Positions 57,917 through 64,000 of a stretch of DNA of 64,000 nt are shown here, piece by piece (position 1 is the first letter of the stretch; every line of letters starts with the position of its first letter). Both the position numbers and the translations under genes were made by a program. Source of the stretch: Actinostola sp. cb2023 (taxonomy: Eukaryota > Cnidaria > Anthozoa > Actiniaria > Actinostolidae); contig JAUJYZ010000450.1 in assembly GCA_033675265.1 (NCBI GenBank), positions 1 through 64,000 of the forward strand, written 5' to 3'. The notes beneath the pieces are model-generated. The model saw nothing but the letters and a program-made list of their open reading frames with translations. It did not search any database and had not been told where the DNA came from.

Positions 57917-60900
57917 TTTTTTTTTGTGCACACTTCGTTGCGTGTGGCTGGATTTTTCTGTATCAAATGGAAACCATGCGCTAGCTGTTCTGTACGGGCC
58001 AGATGTTTAATTATTTTAAACATTATTTTGTAGGATACAGCGCCAAGCACTCCTGTTACTCCAGGAGGGAGTTTTTACCTTCCCCCATGTGAGGCCACTT
58101 CAACTGATATTAGTTTTGATGATACGGCTAGAAGCAAGCCTCTAGACTCTCTCAACTGCTATTTAGAATCCAGAGATGTTAGCCCAATCAGATCCCAGCT
58201 ACACACCTCCTGGGAAAAGGCAAGTGCAAGAACGAAGCGGTACTACACACGGAAGGCAGGACAAGGTGTGGCAGCTGTGCTACAAGATATCAGCACACAT
58301 GAGACAGGCCCTCTGTTCAATGCACTGTGTTCTTCAGATGGGCTGCGTCAACAGCTATCAAGTGATGAAGATTCTAAAGGAGACAGTATAGATAACACGC
58401 TCATGGAGGCCCTTGCCGAGTGTTACCAGGCAGCCAGCAGCTGGGAAACCCGCCGGCAGATACTGTCCATTATGGCAGATAAGGTACGCTACAGCAAAGC
58501 CCTACGGTACATACCAGGTCTGACAAAATATCGGTATACAGAAGCGAAACGTCACTGCGTAGCCTATGGCAGAGGCGTGCCAGTCCAGTCTACAAGAGCA
58601 CCCAGGACAGACGTCACCACCCCACAAATAGAACATTTCATATTATTCATTACCAGCTCGCACATCGTGCAAGATCTGCCATTTGGAGAACGGTCGATAA
58701 TGCTAAGCACTAAAACAACCCTCAAGATCCCAAATGTCATCAGAATGATGATACCTGAAAGAGTAGTGAAACAGTACTTGGCATACTGTGAGGAATCTGG
58801 TTTCAAGCCGTTGAGTAGAAGTACACTTCTACGTATTCTTACTGTCTGTTCAGCCTCCGTCCGTAAGTCATTACAAGGTCTGGACTATGTCAGCTCGGCA
58901 GGTGCGCAGGCATTTGAAGATCTGTTTGATGTCGTGGAGAGACTTGGTGACGCGGGTAAAGGCATGGGCTGGACCAAGGATTTGCAGAGTCGACTACGAG
59001 CCGCAAAGCGCTACCTCAAGAATGATTACAAGGTAGACCATATACTATGCCGTCGTCTTGTGCAGCTTTATTATGTTTGCAAAACTTCTCATCCCTTACC
59101 AAATATATTGGGTGCATTGTGGGTAATTGACATGCTCTCAAATATAGGTATCAAAAATGAGGTAGATAACACCATTGGTTATTTGTTTAAACGGTCTACT
59201 CCACTGTAACATTCGAGACTGAATGAGTAACAATTATCCACTATGTACCCTATATTTGGGGAGTGTTCAGGCTTTCTCAGTGGAAATCGTTGTTAAAGAT
59301 ACTGGGCCTCTGGCTTGTATACTGCTCATAATTGCATTGTGGGTACATCAGTCACGTGTAAACAGAGCAGTAAGATTAACAGCCGCATGGTTTAATTCTC
59401 AATTACAGGTGCATGTTTCTCAAGTCGCCACTGTGACCGACCACTGCAGATTGTTTGCTTTAAGCGATCCGAAGGACGCCGCCTTCCAAGTTGAATGTGT
59501 CGACCACAATCATAATGACTGCTGTGATCGCTGTGACTTATTGGCAGCAACTCTCGACGAGATAGAGTTGGCACTGGTTGCACAGGCAGATAACTTACCG
59601 ATTGGTGACAACGAGGAGCTGACGTTCACAGTAAAGCAGGCGAGAATGAACATCACATCCTGGAAGGCACATATTCTGCGCTCCATAAATCAGGACGCTG
59701 CAAGAATTGACGTATTGGAGTCGCTTGACGAGTCTTCGGTATTAGTCGTCCAGGACTGGGCCATGAAGTACTTGCCAAGGAAATACCGCGAGAGCCAAAC
59801 TGATTGGTTTGGTAAACGCGGTATTCCTTGGCATATTAGCGTAGCGTTTAGAAAGATTGGCGAACAGTTTGAGATGCTAACGTTTTGCCACATCTTCCAG
59901 GCCTGCAGTCAGGATAGTTCTGCAGTCCTCGCAGTGATGGCAGACGTCATCCAGCAACTCAAGGCCATCATGCCCGACTTGAAGACAGTGAGTTACCGAC
60001 AAGACAACGCTGGATGCTATCACTGCGGGCCACCATAGTTTGTGCAAGCACACTGGGAGTGAATCTGGACGTGACGATCAAGCGGCTGGATTTTTCCGAC
60101 CCTCAAGGAGGAAAAGGAGCCAGTGATCGTAAGGCAGCGACTATAAAATCACATATGCGTATCCACTTGAATGCAGGCCACGACATTGAGACTCCAGCTC
60201 AGATGTATGATGCTGTCCTATCGTCCGGTGGAGTTCCATCCTTGAGTGTCACCCTCTGCGAGTCTGTCACAGGTCCTCCAATGGCCAAATATAAGATCGA
60301 CGGTGTTAGCTTAATCTCTAATATAGAGTATTCAGCTGAAGAAGGAATCCGCGTGTGGAGAGCGTATGGTGTTGGACCTGGCAGGCTGATATCCACTGAC
60401 CCTCCGTCATTAGATGGCATACCATCGCTAACAGTAGTCCAGGCCAACCCAAGCTCATTCTCCACCGTGAAGAGACGCACGACAACAAGTGACACCAGGG
60501 GCGTTGTCCAAGAGGAACAAAGTGATGAAGATCATGCAAGTACAACATCAGGCGAGATGCTTTTTACCTGTCCAGAGGAAACCTGTACAAAGACATTCCT
60601 GAGACACTCGTCTATGATGCGACACCTGGATTGTGGGAAGCACCAATGTACTTTAGAGCACGAGACCCTACTGGACAAAGCTGCACTAGAGTACGCGGAA
60701 CAGCTGGAAGGACACTCTACAATGGTACCGGTTGTAAGTATGGCCAGCAGAGGTCCAAGTGAACACCCACAATCAATGGGCTGGGCCCTGAAGTCTAGCG
60801 GGTCACGTAGGGCTAGGTTCACCCAAGCACAAAAGTCTTACCTGACTGCAAAGTTTAGGCTTGAAGAGCAGACCGGACACAAGGCAGATCCTGCATCAGT

Positions 60901-61312
60901 TTCACGGTCGATGATGTTTGCAAAGGATTCCAGCGGCAGCCGACTATTCACCAGCGACGACTTCCTCACTGCAAACCAGATTACGAGCTTCTTTTCACGC
61001 CTTGCTTCAAAGAAAAGCCTTGCGGATGACCAGCAACAAGATGACATAGAAGTCGCCGCACATGAGGCCGGGATTGAAGAAATAGTAAACGAGGTCATGT
61101 ACGAGTTGGTTCCCAAGCATCCTATCATATTCGATGTTTATAATCTGTGCGAGCTTGCTTCGAAAAGAAAGCTGAGTGAGTTTTCTATTGCAGTCCTAAA
61201 GGACATCTGTAACTCTTTTGGAATTGACACTGCAGACATAACAGTAAAGCGCAAAAAGCCATACATAGACAAAATACAGTCACTTTGCCATATGTGTCCA
61301 TGCCAAGAGTAA

Positions 61313-62633
61313 ATGCTTTTCCCGAGCTACAGCTGAGTCACAGCACAGGTAGTTAAGCCATTTTCTTTTTGACGTTCTGAGAGTATGTGGTTGTGTTTTA
61401 GTAGAAGAAAAAAATCGAGCAATTTTCCAAGTGTTATTCAAGACAAAGAATACTTGAAAACATTGCTCTATTTTATTGATTGACGTAAATCTGATGTTTC
61501 CACGTCCAATATAGAACTGTGGTAATAGCAAGAAGCTGACTTGAAAATTTGACAACAAAAATGAAGAAATAGAAACGCGCGCACGTGCTATATTTAGAAA
61601 ACGTGGGGACTGATCAGAACACGAGAAAGTAGCGGAGTGCTTCTAGACACGATCAGTCCTCAGGTGCTCTACTGATTGCACAGAGCACATGGGATAACTT
61701 TGATATTTCTTTGATTATGATTTTAAGGAAATTTTTCAATCTTGTTTGTTACTAAAATGTTGGAATATCTGCGTGCGGGTGCCTGTGTGCTCTTATAAAG
61801 CAGATTTCATACTGACTAGTTAAAAAAAAAAACTACGGCAGCCGTGATGATTTAGAATTTCGAATGAATCCGTGCTATGACCGTGTTGTTATTATTATTG
61901 TGCCGTGCGCCGTGGTTTCGCGTGCGTTGGCTACAGAACGGTACGTTTCCAAGTATATAGATATTTTGCTTTCTACGAGTTGCCTGCGAAAACATATGCT
62001 GACTTCCAGCAACGCAGGCTATTTTCTTTTGAAGTTGGCCGCAGCCAGCAGATACAAAAATTATTAGTGACTTGCATGGGTCCCGCGGGGAATCGGTGAA
62101 ATGTACATTACAATTACTCCTGGTCCAAAGCTCTGGGTACATTTCCAAATACGTTTTTGTATATTTAAGGTTATAATATGTATTCGACAGAAGCTTTACA
62201 TGTTCGTTTTGTTTTGCTCTGTGTATTTATGACTAGATTGATTCAAACAAAATCAGAGCAGGGGAAAATTTAAATGAATCAGTTTTAAAATGCGTGACAT
62301 TCATTGCGTGACTTTACACCACCAGTAGACACTGAAACTATTATTGCACGCACATGTTTAACTTTCAAAAGGAACTAAATCATCCGAGAAAATAGTTTTG
62401 AAACATCTAATAAAGTAACTTTCACTGATTTGTAAAATATAATTATTTTAATTAATAAATCAAGGCAAAGGAAATGTGGTTGATTGTAACTGACAATAGT
62501 ACGTTTTGAAATACAGTATTACGTACATGCACTAATATATTGTTGACACCGAACGTCAACAAGGCCAGCTATCATATAAAATATATTCCTATTAATTCTA
62601 CAAAGCTCATTCAAAGCTAACTGTACGTAAGAA
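61313..62633. other. 3' part of element B, no gene recognised
   Basis: The stretch after the transposase stop has short open frames only. No polyadenylation signal stands out. Confidence 0.45.
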
Positions 62634-63241
62634 CGGTTATTTGGTCCAAAGTATGTGCCGACTGCTAGTAGTTGTTGACATATTGATGTGTGATTAGTGG
62701 CATTTTAAGATATTTATTTTTCAGCGCTGACAAAAAGCTCGGAAATGATTTTCATATGCCCTTTTACAGTAGCATTTCTACTTTCAAAAAATCAACATTT
62801 CAAGTAAAATATAATTTTACCGGGAGGGGAAACTTTATTTTGAAAAACTGCTCCAAAACAAGAATTTTGAGGAGTCAAATTTTAGCGATTTTTAGCGATT
62901 CGCCGTGACCTTTACAATTAAGCCACAGCTTTATAATTGGATTAGAATTACTCATAAACACTTCGTCTACGACTTTCTAAACTCAAAATAGGGTTTTAGT
63001 CTGATGCGAAGTAGAAATAGCGAAGTTTACGAGGAGGTATGACTCGCGATTTTTCGTGTGTTTTCAAGGTACGCGGGGTCGTCACGGATTTTTATAATTT
63101 TCTGGCGTTTAAATAAATATTTTCACAAACAAACCCCACCACGTTTCTAAGACTATAATAGGGTATTTTTGGACAAAATATGAAGAGTTTTAATTTTTCG
63201 ACATGTGCCACCCACCGCTCGAAGTTAGTGGACATTCCCTC
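62634..63241 (-). repeat. Right terminal inverted repeat of element B
   Basis: Inverted, nearly identical copy of 51500-52106. Outer end CACTAACTTCGAGCGG after the shared GAGGGAATGTC, then TTAA. The patch that differs from the left copy lies about 20-35 bases in. Confidence 0.9.
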
Positions 63242-63339
63242 TTAAAGCTCTTTCTGTAGAGTGTTCTACAGTGGTTAACTTGGGTGGTCTACCATCGACC
63301 AGTTAACCATTGCTAATTAGCCTATTGTTGTTATCCGGC

Positions 63340-63999
63340 TTACTTCAGAATCAGCTGGGCAAAACAACGTGGACACGCCGGTACATTGATTTGTTCGTCC
63401 TCGGGTATCTGGTAATTAAACCTAAATACTTTCCATCTGCAACGCATCATTTCACTCTCTCTCTCGTCAACATTTCCACCCCGAACGAATATGATCTCTT
63501 GCTTGCCGGTGCAAAATATAGGGGTATCTGAATTAAAGGTGATATCCTTCGCATAGTGGCACTTGGGAGCTGGTAAATGGTCAGTTTGCCCTTCCAGAAG
63601 CAAAAGCATGTCATGCCAGGCCAGTACCTGTGGAGACCATCGAAAGTCATTCAGAAATAGAACTTCTGCGGTTTCCGCTCCAACCCAGGCGAAGCTACTT
63701 GTGGCAGGATTTGTAAATGTGTTGTAAATAGTATTTAGTGGATTTAACAGAAATGTCTTTCCGCAATTCGCCGGGCCATTTACCATTACATTCCTGTATT
63801 TTCCTCTTCCCTTAACTAGCAGGTCCTTTACGGCACTGGCAAAGCTGTTATGGGTTATTCCGTTGTTGGAAAGCACTGATTTAGCCATTGTAAGCCATTT
63901 TCCTTCGCATTGATCGGCACATTGACCCTCTAATGATTTTTCTAACACCTGTAGACGAGTAAGTCGTTGTCTTTCTAGTTTCACTTCAGCCTCCTCCAT
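63340..63999 (-). CDS. SF3 helicase half of a Rep protein (partial, runs off the edge)
   Basis: A 219-residue frame on the minus strand reaches the window edge and ends at a TAA (63340). It has VKDLLVKGRGKYRN, then Walker A (GPANCGKTFLL), a Walker B-like FLNDFRWSPQ and a later DTPIFCTGK (sensor-like), which is the SF3 helicase set. The C-terminus has paired Cys (CPRCF). SF3 helicases unwind DNA in the Rep proteins of small viruses, and this fits the missing half of the HUH gene at 34310-34900. The frame continues beyond the window, so the N-terminal endonuclease may lie outside. No lesion is visible. It lies about 100 bp outside element B. Confidence 0.8.
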   Translation of the reverse strand: MEEAEVKLERQRLTRLQVLEKSLEGQCADQCEGKWLTMAKSVLSNNGITHNSFASAVKDLLVKGRGKYRNVMVNGPANCGKTFLLNPLNTIYNTFTNPATSSFAWVGAETAEVLFLNDFRWSPQVLAWHDMLLLLEGQTDHLPAPKCHYAKDITFNSDTPIFCTGKQEIIFVRGGNVDERESEMMRCRWKVFRFNYQIPEDEQINVPACPRCFAQLILK

Positions 64000-64000
64000 A

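Larger units (their letters stand above)
52700..61312 (+). pseudogene. DDE-like / C2H2 / homeodomain-like transposase, copy B
   Basis: Exons 52700-53030, 53171-53274, 58034-59032 and 59409-61312 join in phase at GT-AG sites. The N-terminus has Cys/His pairs (TICPAHR; SGICRDCRPV). Exon 4 carries a D..D..D set: VQDWAMK (Asp 59754), RQDNAGCYH (Asp 60003), then FSDPQGGKGASDR (Asp 60098), where copy A has Glu. A DWFGKRG motif follows the first Asp (copy A: EWFGKKG). A C2H2 finger is at about 60568-60650, a homeodomain-like segment (RARFTQAQ..NQITSFFSRL) at about 60800-61010, and a SAP-like end (LSEFSIAVLKDICNSFGI) near 61170. Lesions: TGA at 52901-52903 where a Cys is expected, and a missing G near 60027. 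About 1,110 residues if intact. Confidence 0.8.
51500..63241 (+). mobile_element. TTAA-flanked DNA transposon B (11.7 kb) with ~607-bp terminal inverted repeats
   Basis: TTAA at 51496-51499 and 63242-63245 bounds the element. The left terminal repeat (51500-52106) and the right one (62634-63241) are nearly identical inverted copies, apart from a divergent patch about 20-35 bases from the ends and small indels near the inner edge. Both ends begin GAGGGAATGTCCACTAA. Inside is a spliced plus-strand gene with DDE-like, C2H2 and homeodomain-like parts (52700-61312). Intron 2 holds a 17-bp minisatellite and a complete Harbinger (53353-57156), which accounts for 3.8 kb of the length. This copy's gene has a stop and a frameshift. 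It is the same coding architecture as element A. Confidence 0.85.

Noticed and set aside
57118..57984. Long open frame (about 288 residues) across the minisatellite
   Set aside because: The translation is a simple repeat of the 17-bp unit, which has no stop in this frame; it starts inside the Harbinger end and has no domain.

Overview
The window looks like accessory, transposon-packed DNA from an animal genome. The sequence is AT-rich, with GT-AG introns, AATAAA-type 3' ends, microsatellites, and many DNA transposons and retrotransposons at different stages of decay. The mixture (PIF/Harbinger, Tc1/mariner, CACTA, SWIM-type MULE, Kolobok-like, Penelope, BEL/Pao, Gypsy, RTE-like LINE, HUH-Rep/SF3 genes) is what I would expect of a cnidarian such as a coral or anemone. 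That placement is inference from family recall; no single-copy host marker gene is visible. The only possible host-like piece is a short SAM-like first exon at 27.7 kb.

Layout: 0-3.3 kb, decayed BEL/Pao retrotransposon in relatively GC-rich sequence. 3.4-8.1 kb, AT-rich DNA with an inverted-repeat element (4.1 kb) and a broken RTE-like LINE tail (7.1-8.0 kb). 8.36-18.12 kb, probable TTAA-flanked element holding a multi-exon DDE transposase on the minus strand. 18.20-24.61 kb, second TTAA-flanked element carrying a spliced plus-strand gene with DDE-like, C2H2 and homeodomain-like parts. 25.2-27.5 kb, CACTA-like transposase pseudogene. 27.7-28.3 kb, SAM-like exon and a hairpin element with a tRNA-like half. 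29.58-30.21 kb, small TTAA element. 31-34.2 kb, Gypsy element that lost its reverse transcriptase. 34.3-34.9 kb, N-terminal half of an HUH Rep gene. 36.9-37.5 kb, internally deleted Tc1/mariner. 39.2-40.1 kb, unidentified Cys-containing gene fragment. 40.69-43.12 kb, defective Harbinger. 44.48-44.98 kb, small TTAA element. 45.5-46.2 kb, Penelope fragment with an inverted 5' arm. 47.2-48.6 kb, SWIM-domain transposase fragment. 49.7-50.8 kb, Tc1-like transposase with one frameshift. 51.50-63.24 kb, an 11.7-kb TTAA-flanked element with ~607-bp terminal inverted repeats and a second, divergent copy of the DDE/C2H2/homeodomain-like gene; an apparently intact Harbinger (53.35-57.16 kb) sits in one of its introns. 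63.34-64 kb, SF3 helicase half of a Rep gene, running off the edge.

The most interesting pattern is the TTAA theme. Two elements of very different size and terminal sequence encode the same unusual protein architecture and are both bounded by TTAA. Three more TTAA-bounded elements lie in the same 55 kb. I propose that the DDE/C2H2/homeodomain-like proteins are the transposases of a TTAA-targeting transposon group that I cannot match to a named superfamily. Almost every gene carries stops, frameshifts or deletions; the Harbinger at 53.35-57.16 kb is the clearest exception.
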